Positions 8,526-19,891 of a DNA stretch of 64,000 nucleotides are shown here, piece by piece; position 1 is the first letter of the stretch, and each line of letters begins with the position of its first letter. This DNA comes from Aromatoleum sp035254505 (GTDB taxonomy: Bacteria > Pseudomonadota > Gammaproteobacteria > Burkholderiales > Rhodocyclaceae). The position numbers were made by a program, and so were the translations under genes. The DNA lies in contig NZ_DATFAO010000033.1 in NCBI RefSeq assembly GCF_035254505.1, positions 1 through 64,000 of the forward strand, given 5' to 3'. The notes beneath the pieces are model-generated. The model saw only the letters and a program-made list of their open reading frames with translations, searched no databases and had not been told where the DNA came from.

Positions 8526-8552
8526 TCAACTTCCGACCTGCACTGCCGTAAG
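8526..8552 (+). promoter_or_regulatory. Candidate sigma-28 (FliA) promoter
   Basis: In the 156-base hypD-chemoreceptor gap, TCAA (8526-8529), 15 bases, then GCCGTAAG (8545-8552) resembles the flagellar consensus TAAA-N15-GCCGATAA, with one -35 mismatch and a shifted A in the -10. It lies 45 bases before the ATG. Chemoreceptor genes are often FliA dependent, so the context is suitable, but the match is partial. Confidence 0.35.
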
Positions 8553-8597
8553 AGAATGTAATCAATAGGCATTGCATCCCATCCCGAGGTTCTCGTC

Positions 8598-10625
8598 ATG
8601 TTTTTCGGAAAAACCGGTTCCAGGAGTGCCAGCGGTGTCGTCATCGTCCGATGCCGCCCTGACGAGCTCACGCAGAAGCTCGAAGGCCTGCACGTCGCGC
8701 CGACCTTCGTCGCCGGCTACGTGTCGCCCCACGTAGACATCGACGCGGTAGCGCGCGCTGTGCGCAGCCGTTATCCGAACGTTCCGATGGCCTTGTGCTC
8801 CACGGCGGGCGAGCTCTGCGGCGAAGCGGGTTCGGTGTATTGCAGCACCGGCGAGCGCTGGGAAAACGTCGTGCTGCAGTTCTTCGACGCGTCGCTCGTC
8901 GCGCGCGCCCAGGTCGTGCGCGTTCCGCTAGGCTGCGAGGATCTGCGCCAGGGGCGCTGCGACAAGTCACTGAAGGACCGGGTCGCGAACCTCGCACGCA
9001 CGCTCGAGAAAGTCGACGTCGGCATCGACATCGATCATCGCGACACGCTCGCCTACGTGCTCTTCGACGGGCTCTCCGCTTCCGAATCCTTCTTCATGGA
9101 AGCGCTTTACGACAGCGGCCGCTTCCCCTGTCTCTTCGTCGGGGGCTCGGCCGGCGGCAAGTTCGACTTCCGTAACACCTGGCTGCACGACGGCAACGGC
9201 CGCCTCGAAAACCACGCGCTGATCGCCTTCCTGAAAGTGCCACCGCAAGTGCGCTTCGGCGTCTTCAAGAGCCACAACTTCGAGCCGACCGGCACGAGCT
9301 TCCACACGCTCACCGCGTCGATGGAAAAGCGCTACATCAGCCAGGTCATCGACGGTCAGGGCAACATCGGCTCGCCGGTCCAGGCGCTGTGCCGCGCGCT
9401 GCAATGCTCGCCGGACCAGCTCGAAAAGAAGCTCGGCGAATACTCCTTCGCGATCCGTGTCGGCAAGGAGCTCTTCGTGCGCTCGGTGTCGTCGATCGAC
9501 CTCGCGAACGAGCACATCCATTTCTACTGCGACATCGGCCCCGGCGAGGAACTGCTGCTCGTGCGGCGAACCGGTTTCGTCGATGGCACGCGCCGCGACT
9601 TCGATCGCTTCATGCAGGGCAAACCCGGCAAGCCGGTCGCGGGCATCCTCAACGACTGCATCCTGCGCCGCCTGTACAACGAGCGCGAGCTCGCCGGCCT
9701 CGGCGGCGTGATCGGCAACATCCCGGTCGCCGGCTTCTCGACCTTCGGCGAGATCCTCGGCCTCAACCTCAACCAGACGCTGACCGCGATCTTCTTCTTC
9801 CGCGTCAAGCCGGGCGAGACCTTCCGCGACGACTACATCGACAAGTTCGTCGCGCACTACGGAGAGTTCAAGGCCTTCTTCCTGCGGCGCGAGATCGCGA
9901 AGCTGTCGGGCCTGAATCGCGTCGTCGTGCAGCAGATCGAGGACTTCGAGAACCAGCGTTTCGAGATGAAGCTCGACCCGGCCGGGCTCGACGAGCGCGT
10001 CGGCCAGGTGTTCTCCGGCCTCAACGACATGGGACGCATCTTCGAGGCGGCGCATCGGCAGCGCGAGACGGTCTCCGGACAGCTCGAAGGTTGTGCGAGC
10101 GATCTCAATGCGTCGATGGATTCGCTCGCGGCCGGTATCGAGCGCCAACTCGCGGCCGTCGCGGAGGCGTCGAGCGGGGTGCACGGCCTTTCGCAGGGCG
10201 CGCGCGATGTCGCTGTCGAGGCGACGCAACTCGCGAGCGCCGGCTCGCGCATCCAGGGCGTCGTCGAAGTGATCCAGCAGATCTCCGACCAGACCAACCT
10301 GCTCGCGTTGAACGCCGCGATCGAGGCCGCGCGCGCCGGCGAGGCGGGGCGCGGCTTCGCGGTCGTCGCCGACGAGGTGCGCAAGCTCGCCGAGAAGAGC
10401 CGCACCAGCGCCGAAGTGATCGGCAAGGACGTCGTCCAGCTCACGGCCGACATGCGTCACGTCGCAGACGAGATCGAGGCCCACTCGGAGGGCGTCGACG
10501 GCCTGTCGGCGCTGCTTGCGACGATCGAGTCGAGCGCGGGCGAGACCTCGGCCGCAGCCGGCCAGACGCGGCAGGTCGCCGATGCCTTGAAGGAACTCAC
10601 GCGAGCGGAGGGCCGCCTCGCCTGA
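8598..10625 (+). CDS. Soluble FIST-domain methyl-accepting chemotaxis protein
   Basis: A 675-residue chemoreceptor without any transmembrane segment. Residues about 30-240 look like the FIST N domain (ALCSTAGELCG, LFVGGSAGGKFDF), about 240-410 like FIST C (VAGFSTFGEILG, then LTAIFFFRVK), and the C-terminal 200 residues are the MCP signalling hairpin with tip QISDQTNLLALNAAIEAA and the following GEAGRGFAVVADEVRKLA. FIST domains are predicted sensors of small ligands. It interrupts the hyp genes, splitting hypD from hypE, which is not so in Cupriavidus. Its own promoter may lie at 8526. A role in taxis linked to hydrogen or energy metabolism is inference. Confidence 0.92.
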   Translation: MFFGKTGSRSASGVVIVRCRPDELTQKLEGLHVAPTFVAGYVSPHVDIDAVARAVRSRYPNVPMALCSTAGELCGEAGSVYCSTGERWENVVLQFFDASLVARAQVVRVPLGCEDLRQGRCDKSLKDRVANLARTLEKVDVGIDIDHRDTLAYVLFDGLSASESFFMEALYDSGRFPCLFVGGSAGGKFDFRNTWLHDGNGRLENHALIAFLKVPPQVRFGVFKSHNFEPTGTSFHTLTASMEKRYISQVIDGQGNIGSPVQALCRALQCSPDQLEKKLGEYSFAIRVGKELFVRSVSSIDLANEHIHFYCDIGPGEELLLVRRTGFVDGTRRDFDRFMQGKPGKPVAGILNDCILRRLYNERELAGLGGVIGNIPVAGFSTFGEILGLNLNQTLTAIFFFRVKPGETFRDDYIDKFVAHYGEFKAFFLRREIAKLSGLNRVVVQQIEDFENQRFEMKLDPAGLDERVGQVFSGLNDMGRIFEAAHRQRETVSGQLEGCASDLNASMDSLAAGIERQLAAVAEASSGVHGLSQGARDVAVEATQLASAGSRIQGVVEVIQQISDQTNLLALNAAIEAARAGEAGRGFAVVADEVRKLAEKSRTSAEVIGKDVVQLTADMRHVADEIEAHSEGVDGLSALLATIESSAGETSAAAGQTRQVADALKELTRAEGRLA

Positions 10626-10714
10626 GCGCGCACGGGGCCCGTATCAGGTCCCGCGTCGCGCACATCATCAACCAAGGGCCCGCAAGGGCCGTGACACGGC
10701 AGGACAGCGCGACG
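10626..10714 (+). promoter_or_regulatory. Leader before hypE with a GCAA-loop hairpin
   Basis: The 89-base gap contains GGCCC (10677-10681), loop GCAA, GGGCC (10686-10690), a short hairpin capped by a GNRA-type tetraloop, 24 bases before the hypE ATG. An AGGA ribosome site is at 10701. No T-run follows, so it is not an intrinsic terminator; mRNA stabilisation or processing after the chemoreceptor gene is possible. Confidence 0.35.
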
Positions 10715-11770
10715 ATGGGAACTGTGAAGAAGGGCTACGTGCGCCCGCTCGACTTGAAGGGCGGACGCGTGGACATGGGCCATGGCGCGGGCGGCCGCGC
10801 GATGGCGCAACTGATCGAGGAGTTGTTCGCCGCGGCCTTCGCGAACGAACACCTCGAACGCGGCGACGACGCGGCGGTGCTCCCGGCGCCCGCTGCGGGC
10901 GAACGCCTCGTCGTTGCGACCGACGCTCATGTCGTCAGCCCCTTGTTCTTTCCGGGCGGCGACATCGGCTGCTTGAGCGTCCACGGCACCGTCAACGACC
11001 TCGCCGTGATGGGCGCCCGTCCGTTGTACCTCGCTGCGAGCTTCATCCTAGAAGAAGGCTTCCCCCTCGCGGACCTTGCGCGCATCGTCCAGTCGATGGC
11101 CCACGCGTCGCGCGAAGCCGGCGTGCCCGTCGTCACTGGTGACACCAAGGTCGTCGAACAAGGCAAGGGCGACGGCGTCTTCATCACGACCACCGGTGTC
11201 GGCGCACTGCCCGCCGGACGCGAGATCGGCGGCGCCAACGCCCGTACCGGCGACGCGATCCTCGTCTCCGGCACTCTGGGCGACCACGGCATGGCGATCA
11301 TGGCCCAGCGCGAATCGCTCGCCTTCGACTCCGAAATCGCGTCCGACACCGCCGCACTGCACGGACTGATCGCGGCGATGCTCGAAGCGGTCCCTTCGAT
11401 CCGCGTGCTCCGCGACCCGACCCGCGGCGGCCTCGCGACCACCCTCAACGAGATCGCGACCCAGTCGGGCGTCGGCATGGAACTTGACGAAGCCGCGATC
11501 CCCATCCAGCCCCAAGTCGCCGCCGCCTGCGAACTCCTCGGCCTCGACCCGCTCTATGTCGCGAACGAAGGCAAGCTGATCGCGATCTGCCCGGCCGACG
11601 ACGCCGACCGCCTCCTCGCCGCGATGCGCGCCCACCCGCTCGGCGAACGCGCCGCCCGCATCGGCACCGTCACCACGGACGCCAACTGCTTCGTCCAGAT
11701 CCGCACCGCCTTCGGCGGCCGGCGCATGGTCGATTGGCTCTCCGGCGAACAGTTGCCGCGTATCTGCTGA
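10715..11770 (+). CDS. hypE: HypE, thiocarboxamide dehydratase
   Basis: Makes the cyanide ligand: HypF carbamoylates its C-terminal cysteine, and HypE dehydrates the product with ATP. The 351-residue protein ends in PRIC, with the acceptor cysteine as the last residue. ATP-site motifs of the AIR synthase fold are visible: GGRVDMGHGAGGRAM near the start, ERGDDAAVLP, GTVNDLAVMGARP, and RDPTRGGLATTLNE. The ATG chosen is 13 residues before the GGRVDM region and follows an AGGA; a much longer open frame upstream only overlaps the chemoreceptor. Confidence 0.95.
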   Translation: MGTVKKGYVRPLDLKGGRVDMGHGAGGRAMAQLIEELFAAAFANEHLERGDDAAVLPAPAAGERLVVATDAHVVSPLFFPGGDIGCLSVHGTVNDLAVMGARPLYLAASFILEEGFPLADLARIVQSMAHASREAGVPVVTGDTKVVEQGKGDGVFITTTGVGALPAGREIGGANARTGDAILVSGTLGDHGMAIMAQRESLAFDSEIASDTAALHGLIAAMLEAVPSIRVLRDPTRGGLATTLNEIATQSGVGMELDEAAIPIQPQVAAACELLGLDPLYVANEGKLIAICPADDADRLLAAMRAHPLGERAARIGTVTTDANCFVQIRTAFGGRRMVDWLSGEQLPRIC

Positions 11771-11777
11771 GATCGAC

Positions 11778-13690
11778 ATGCGCATCCTGCTCCTCACGCA
11801 CAGCTTCAACAGCCTCACGCAGCGCCTGTTCGCCGAGCTCAAGGCCGACGGCCACGAGCTCTCCGTCGAATTCGACATTGCCGACCGCGTCGCCGAAGAA
11901 GCCGTCGCACTCTTCCGCCCCGACCTGATCCTCGCACCCTTCCTCAAGCGCGCCGTGCCCGAATCGATCTGGTCGCGGCACCTGACGCTGATCGTGCACC
12001 CCGGCATCGTCGGCGACCGCGGCCCCTCCGCCCTCGACTGGGCGATCATGAACGGGGAAGGGGAGTGGGGCGTCACCGTCCTGCAGGCCGAAGCCGAGAT
12101 GGACGCCGGCCCGGTCTGGGCGAGCGTCACCTTCCCAATGCGCGACGGCACGAAGGCGAGCCTCTACCGCAACGAAGTGACTGCCGCCGCGCTGCAGGCC
12201 GTCAGAACGGCCATCGAAAACATCCCCGAGTGGCGGATCGACAAATGGGCGCCGACCCCGCTGGCGCAAATCCTGGAAAGCGCAGCAAGCGCCGCAAAGC
12301 AAAACGCCCAAGACAACGAACCCTCATCCAGTCCTGCACACGGCAGCCCCCTCCGGGCGGTGTTTCGTGCTGAGGCGTCCGCCACGCGTTCAACGAAGCG
12401 CGAGACAGCGCCCGGAGGGGGCGGTTTAGCACCCGAACAAGTAACGGTCGGCGTCGAACGCCCCCTGATGAAACAGTCCAACCGGGCAATCGACTGGACG
12501 AACGACACCACCGAAACCGTCCTGCAAAAACTCCGCGCCGCCGACGGCTTCCCCGGAGTCTCCGACTCGCTCTTCGGAACACCCTGCCAGCTCTTCGACG
12601 CTCACGAAGCGACGCCCGACGAACTCGGCCCGGCCATTCCGGGCGAAGTCATGGCCCGCCGCGACAGTGCCCTCCTGCGCGCCACAATCGACGGCGCCGT
12701 CTGGATCGGCCACGTCAAACGCGCCGACCACGACCACCCCTTCAAGCTTCCCGCAACCGTCGCCTTCGCCACCGAAGCCGCCGCGCTGCCCGAACTCGAA
12801 ATCCCCCTGATGCGCGACGCCACCGACCCCCGCTGGAGCGAACTCCGCTACCGCGAAAGCGCGGACGGCACGACAGGCTTCCTCGCCTTCGACTTCTACA
12901 ACGGCGCCATGGCGACCGAGCAGTGCGAACGGCTCACCGCCGCGATTCGATTCGCCGCAACCCGCCCGACCCGCGTCCTCGTCCTCGAAGGCGGACGCGA
13001 CTTCTGGTCCAACGGCATCCACCTCAACCGCATCGAAGCCGCCCCCTCGCCTGCAGACGAATCCTGGGCCAACATCAACGCGATGAACGACGTCTGCCTC
13101 GCGCTGCTCACGCTCACCGACCGCCTCACCGTCGCCGCGCTCCGCGGCAACGCCGGGGCAGGGGGCTGCTTCCTCGCGCTCGCCGCCGACCTCGTCTGGG
13201 CGCGCGACGGCATCATCATGAACCCGCACTACAAGAACATGGGCAACCTCTACGGCTCCGAATACTGGAGCTACCTCCTGCCCCGCCGCGTCGGCATCGA
13301 AACCGGCCGTCAGATCATGGCCAACCGCCTGCCGCTCCTCGCGCGCGACGCCAAAAACGCCGGCCTCATCGACGACACCTTCGGCGCCGACCTCGCCGGC
13401 TTCGAAGCCGAAGTCGCACGCCGCGTCGAAACACTCGCCGCCGACCCCGCGCTTATCGACCGCATCGCCGAAAAATCCGCACGCCGCGCCGCCGACGAAG
13501 CCGAAAAACCACTCGCCGCCTACCGCGACGAAGAACTGGCCGCGATGCGCCGCAACTTCTACGGATTCGACCCCAGCTACCACGTCGCGCGCTACCATTT
13601 CGTGATGAAAAGCCCGCAATCCTGGACCCCGCGCCACCTCGCCCGCCACCGCGATCTCGGCTGGCAAGTGCCCGCAGAGGCTGAAGCCGC

Positions 13691-13694
<4 letters not shown>
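11778..13694 (+). CDS. hoxX: HoxX/HypX, CO ligand synthesis from formyl-THF
   Basis: Two-domain enzyme that supplies the CO ligand under aerobic conditions by making formyl-CoA from formyl-tetrahydrofolate and decarbonylating it. The N-terminal formyltransferase-like domain has IVHPGIVGDRGPSALDW and the linked GEWGVTVLQAEAEMDAGP; the C-terminal crotonase-like domain has LRGNAGAGGCFLALAADLVWA and GSEYWSYLLPRRVG. At 638 residues it is longer than I recall for the family (under 600), because a linker of about 55 residues follows position 180. Part of that linker (190-215) is encoded by a palindromic repeat. It is flanked by hypE and hoxA, the standard order, and overlaps hoxA by four bases. Confidence 0.94.
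12346..12422 (+). repeat. Palindromic repeat, copy A (in frame inside hoxX)
   Basis: Arms 12346-12371 and 12397-12422 pair over 26 positions with three non-Watson-Crick positions, two of which would be G-U pairs. The loop shares CGTGCTGAGGCGTCCGC (12366-12382) and CAACGAAG (12391-12398) with copy B at 15188. The arms of the two copies differ in sequence but remain self-complementary. GGTTT follows the right arm in both. Its length leaves the hoxX frame open, adding residues 190-215. Confidence 0.85.
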
Positions 13695-15136
<1,442 letters not shown>

Positions 15137-15187
15137 TGTAGATGGACGTCCGCGCACCCCACATCACGTCCCGAATGGCACGGCCCA

Positions 15188-15262
15188 GCCCCCGACAGCG
15201 GGTGTTCCGTGCTGAGGCGTCCGCTTGCGCCAACGAAGTGCGGAACACCCGCTGTCGGGGGC
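15188..15262 (+). repeat. Palindromic repeat, copy B (hoxA-hoxB intergenic)
   Basis: Perfect 22-base arms, 15188-15209 and 15241-15262, around a 31-base loop. The loop has the same CGTGCTGAGGCGTCCGC (15208-15224, partly in the arm) and CAACGAAG (15231-15238) as copy A. The right arm is followed by GGTTTT, so it may also work as a weak terminator or attenuator between the regulator gene and the sensor hydrogenase genes. Confidence 0.88.
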
Positions 15263-15295
15263 GGTTTTGACGAACAACACCCCAGCAGAAAGGCA

Positions 15296-16291
15296 ATGAA
15301 CCTCCTCTGGCTCCAATCCGGCGGCTGCGGCGGCTGCACCATGTCACTGCTGTGCCATGACGCCCGCGACCTCATCGCCATGCTCCGCGACGCCGGCATC
15401 AACATCCTCTGGCATCCTGCGCTGTCCGAACAAACCGGCGCCGAAGTCGTCGAGCTCCTCGAATCCTGCGTCCGCGGCGACACCCAAGTGGACCTCCTCT
15501 GCATCGAAGGCTCCATGCTCCGCGGCCCGCAAGGCACCGGCCGCTTCCACATGCTCGCCGGCACCGGCCGCCCCATGATCGACTGGGTTCAAGACCTCGC
15601 CGCCCGCGCGCGCCACACGCTCGCCATCGGCAGCTGCGCCGCCTACGGCGGTATCACCGCCGGCGGCATCAACCCGGCCGAAGCCTGCGGCCTCCAATAC
15701 GACGGCGAAACCCGGAGCGGCCTCCTCGGCGCCCACTACACGGGGACTGCGGGCCTCCCCGTCATCAACGTCGCCGGCTGCCCCACCCACCCCGCGTGGA
15801 TCGTCGAAACCCTCCTCGGACTCGCCCTCGGCGACCTCGACGGGGAGAGTCTCGACCCCGTCGGCCGCCCGCGCTTCTACGCCGACCAACTCGTCCACCA
15901 CGGCTGCAGTCGCAACGAATTCTACGAATTCAAAGCCAGCGCCGAAAAAGCCTCCGACCTCGGCTGCCTGATGGAGAACCTCGGCTGCAAAGGCACCCAG
16001 GCCCACGCCGACTGCAACGTCCGCCCCTGGAATGGCGGCGGCTCCTGCATCACCGGCGGCTACGCCTGCATCGCCTGCACCGAACCCGGCTTCGAAGAAC
16101 CCGGCCACCCGTTCGCGATGACCCCCAAGGTCGCCGGCATCCCCATCGCGCTCCCGTCCGACATGCCCAAAGCCTGGTTCGTCGCACTCGCCGCGCTATC
16201 GAAATCCGCGACCCCGAAACGCGTCCGCGACAACTCACGCGTCGACCACACCGTCGTTGCTCCGCCGATCCGCTGGAGACGTACGAAGTGA
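15296..16291 (+). CDS. hoxB: Regulatory (H2-sensing) hydrogenase small subunit
   Basis: Electron-transfer subunit of the group 2b sensor hydrogenase, which detects H2 for HoxJ. The 331-residue protein begins MNLLWLQSGGCGGCTMS, with the proximal-cluster cysteines close to the N-terminus and no Tat signal peptide, so it stays in the cytoplasm as expected of HoxB/HupU. Further cysteine motifs are AIGSCAAYGGI, VAGCPTHP, HHGCSRNEF, CLMENLGCKG and CIACTEPGF. An in-frame ATG at 15209 would lie inside the repeat and is rejected. Confidence 0.95.
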   Translation: MNLLWLQSGGCGGCTMSLLCHDARDLIAMLRDAGINILWHPALSEQTGAEVVELLESCVRGDTQVDLLCIEGSMLRGPQGTGRFHMLAGTGRPMIDWVQDLAARARHTLAIGSCAAYGGITAGGINPAEACGLQYDGETRSGLLGAHYTGTAGLPVINVAGCPTHPAWIVETLLGLALGDLDGESLDPVGRPRFYADQLVHHGCSRNEFYEFKASAEKASDLGCLMENLGCKGTQAHADCNVRPWNGGGSCITGGYACIACTEPGFEEPGHPFAMTPKVAGIPIALPSDMPKAWFVALAALSKSATPKRVRDNSRVDHTVVAPPIRWRRTK

Positions 16292-17742
16292 CCCGCCTCA
16301 TCGTCGGCCCCTTCAACCGCGTCGAAGGCGATCTCGAAGTCACGCTCGACGTGACGGACGGCCGCGTCACCGCTGCACACGTCAACTCGCCGCTCTTCCG
16401 CGGCTTCGAACAGATCCTCCTCGGCAAGGACCCGCGCGACGCGCTCGTCTTCGTCCCGCGCATCTGCGGCATCTGCTCCGTCTCGCAATCGGCCGCCGCC
16501 GCCCGCGCGCTCGGCGACGCCATGGGCCTCACGCCGCCCCCGAACGGCGAACTCGCCGCGAACCTGATCCTCGCCAACGAAAACCTCGCCGATCACTTCA
16601 CCCACTTCTACCTCTTCTTCATGCCGGATTTCGCGCGCGATGCCTACGCCGGCCGGCCCTGGTTCGACGCCGCCCGAGCCCGCTTCAAGGCGACCGAAGG
16701 CACCGCGACCGCCGACGCGTTGCCCGCCCGCGCCGCCTTCCTGCAGATCCTCGGCATCCTCGCCGGCAAATGGCCGCACAGCCTCACGCTGCAACCCGGC
16801 GGCTCCGCGCGCGCCATCGGTGCCTCCGAGAAGATCCGCGTGCATGCGCTGCTGCGCCAGTTCCGAGGCTGGCTCGAACGCCACCTCTTCGGCGACACCC
16901 TCGAAGCCATCGCCGCGCTCGACTCGATCGCCGCCCTCGATGCCTGGAAGGCGAAACGCACCCCCGCATCGAGCGACTTCCGCCTCTTCCTCGAAATCGC
17001 CGACGCCCTTGCGCTCGACCGCCTCGGCCGCGCCACCGACCGCTTCCTCAGCTACGGCAACTACCCGCTCGCCGGCTCGTCGCTTTTTGCGCGCGGCCTC
17101 TGGCACGCGCCGACAGCGACCCTCGCATCGGTCGCCCACACCGACATCGCCGAAGACGCGAGCCACGCCTGGATGGCCGACGCCCATCCGCTGCACCCCT
17201 GGCAGGGCGACACCCGCGTCGACATCGACCGCCCTGGCGCCTATAGCTGGTGCAAGGCTCCGCGCCTCGCGGGCGAGGTTGTCGAATGCGGCGCGCTTGC
17301 CCGCCAGGTCGTCGACGGCCACCCGCTCGTCCGCGAGCTCGTCGGCCAAACCGGCGGCAACGTCGCCAACCGCGTCATCGCGCGCCTGCTCGAATTCGCC
17401 CGCGTCGTGCCGGCGATGGAAAACTGGATCCGCGCGATCGAACCCGGGGAACTCTTCTGCCATCAGGGCCCCATACCCGATGAAGCGCAAGGACTCAGCA
17501 TGGTCGAAGCTGCGCGCGGGGCGCTGGGTCACTGGCTCGTGATCCGCCAGGGCCGCATCGCGAACTATCAGGTCGTCGCCCCGACCACCTGGAACTTCTC
17601 GCCGCGCGACGCCGCCGGCACGCCCGGCGCCCTCGAACAGGCACTCGTCGGCACGCCGGTGGGCGAGGGCGAGGCAGTCCCGCTCGCCGTGCAGCACGTC
17701 GTCCGATCCTTCGATCCGTGCATGGTCTGCACGGTCCATTGA
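16288..17742 (+). CDS. hoxC: Regulatory (H2-sensing) hydrogenase large subunit
   Basis: Ni-Fe subunit of the cytoplasmic H2 sensor. It has the N-terminal motif RICGICSVSQ and ends exactly at SFDPCMVCTVH: there is no C-terminal tail, so no endopeptidase processing is needed, which is diagnostic of HoxC/HupV against energy-linked hydrogenases. I start at the GTG (GTGA) overlapping the hoxB stop, giving 484 residues and the N-terminus TRLIVGPFNRVEGDLEV. The Hyp proteins encoded upstream must mature both this and HybC. Confidence 0.95.
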   Translation: MTRLIVGPFNRVEGDLEVTLDVTDGRVTAAHVNSPLFRGFEQILLGKDPRDALVFVPRICGICSVSQSAAAARALGDAMGLTPPPNGELAANLILANENLADHFTHFYLFFMPDFARDAYAGRPWFDAARARFKATEGTATADALPARAAFLQILGILAGKWPHSLTLQPGGSARAIGASEKIRVHALLRQFRGWLERHLFGDTLEAIAALDSIAALDAWKAKRTPASSDFRLFLEIADALALDRLGRATDRFLSYGNYPLAGSSLFARGLWHAPTATLASVAHTDIAEDASHAWMADAHPLHPWQGDTRVDIDRPGAYSWCKAPRLAGEVVECGALARQVVDGHPLVRELVGQTGGNVANRVIARLLEFARVVPAMENWIRAIEPGELFCHQGPIPDEAQGLSMVEAARGALGHWLVIRQGRIANYQVVAPTTWNFSPRDAAGTPGALEQALVGTPVGEGEAVPLAVQHVVRSFDPCMVCTVH

Positions 17743-17756
17743 CCCAGAAAGACGCG

Positions 17757-19112
<1,356 letters not shown>

Positions 19113-19163
19113 GCGCTGGCGGCTGGCCTCCGCGCCAATGCGGAAGGTCTGCACGGGAAGCCT

Positions 19164-19192
19164 TTGGCGTAGGTAACCCGGTCGTCTATAGT
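19164..19192 (+). promoter_or_regulatory. Sigma-70 promoter of the tetR-efflux operon
   Basis: TTGGCG (19164-19169), a 17-base spacer and TATAGT (19187-19192) make a good vegetative promoter, 42 bases before the tetR ATG. The operator palindrome starts directly after the -10. Confidence 0.7.
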
Positions 19193-19206
19193 ACTGACTA
19201 GTCAGT
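19193..19206 (+). promoter_or_regulatory. TetR-family operator palindrome
   Basis: ACTGACTAGTCAGT is a perfect 14-base palindrome, extended by a further CAGT direct repeat downstream. It covers the expected transcription start, so binding of the neighbouring TetR-type protein would block the operon. The ACTGACTAGTCAGT type is typical of AcrR-like repressors. Confidence 0.8.
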
Positions 19207-19234
19207 CAGTAATTCAGGCCGTCGGGAGGCAGGA

Positions 19235-19891
19235 ATGAATGAAAACACCGCGAGCCAGCGTCAGCGTAGGCGACGCAAGGAGACGCGACCGCAGGAACTC
19301 ACCTCGGCGGCCCTGGCGTTGTTCGTCGAAAAGGGCTTCGCCGCGACCAAGCTCGACGACGTCGCCGCCCGCGCCGGTGTCTCCAAGGGCACGCTCTACC
19401 TCTACTTCGACAGCAAGGAAGCGCTCTTCAAGGCCGTCATCCAGGAGGGCGTCGTGCCGGCCATCGCGGCGGGCGAGGCGCTGCTCGACGAGCACGACGA
19501 CCCGGTCGAACTGCTGCGGGCCATCCTCGACGGTTGGTGGGAGCGCATCGGCAGTACCGAACTCGGCGGGATTCCGAAACTGATGATGTCGGAGGCGCGC
19601 AACTTCCCTGACGTCGCCGTCTATTACCACCAGGTGGTGATCCAGCGCGGCATGGGCCTCATCCGCGTCGCGATCTCGCGCGGCATCGAGCGCGGCATCT
19701 TCCGCGAAGTCGACCTCGAAACGGTCGGCAGCGTGCTGATCGCGCCGCTGCTGCATCTCGCGCTGTGGCGCCACTCGTTCGCATCGTGCTGCGGCCCCGA
19801 CACCGACGTCGAGCGCTACCTGCAGACCTATTTCGACGTCGTCCTCGATGGTCTGCGAGTACAACCGCTTCGTTCCGGAGACGCCCGATGA
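19235..19891 (+). CDS. TetR/AcrR-family transcriptional repressor
   Basis: A 218-residue TetR regulator. The N-terminal helix-turn-helix covers about 18-65 (LFVEKGFAATKLDDVAARAG, SKGTLYLYFDSKEALF), a near-consensus TetR motif; the rest is the ligand-binding, dimerisation domain. It is first in an operon with an RND adaptor and pump, its stop overlaps the adaptor start, and the operator in front suggests autoregulation, relieved by a pump substrate. The inducer cannot be read from sequence. Confidence 0.93.
   Translation: MNENTASQRQRRRRKETRPQELTSAALALFVEKGFAATKLDDVAARAGVSKGTLYLYFDSKEALFKAVIQEGVVPAIAAGEALLDEHDDPVELLRAILDGWWERIGSTELGGIPKLMMSEARNFPDVAVYYHQVVIQRGMGLIRVAISRGIERGIFREVDLETVGSVLIAPLLHLALWRHSFASCCGPDTDVERYLQTYFDVVLDGLRVQPLRSGDAR

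Noticed and set aside
8967..10484. 505-codon open frame antisense to the chemoreceptor
   Set aside because: Low-complexity acidic/arginine-rich translation, no ribosome site; the plus-strand MCP motifs are unmistakable.
9389..10714. Long 5' extension of the hypE frame (about 440 codons)
   Set aside because: Overlaps the chemoreceptor entirely; the extension is arginine-rich shadow sequence and hypE homologues start near 10715.
12426..13667. 413-codon open frame antisense to hoxX
   Set aside because: Low-complexity GC shadow; the crotonase domain on the plus strand is well defined.
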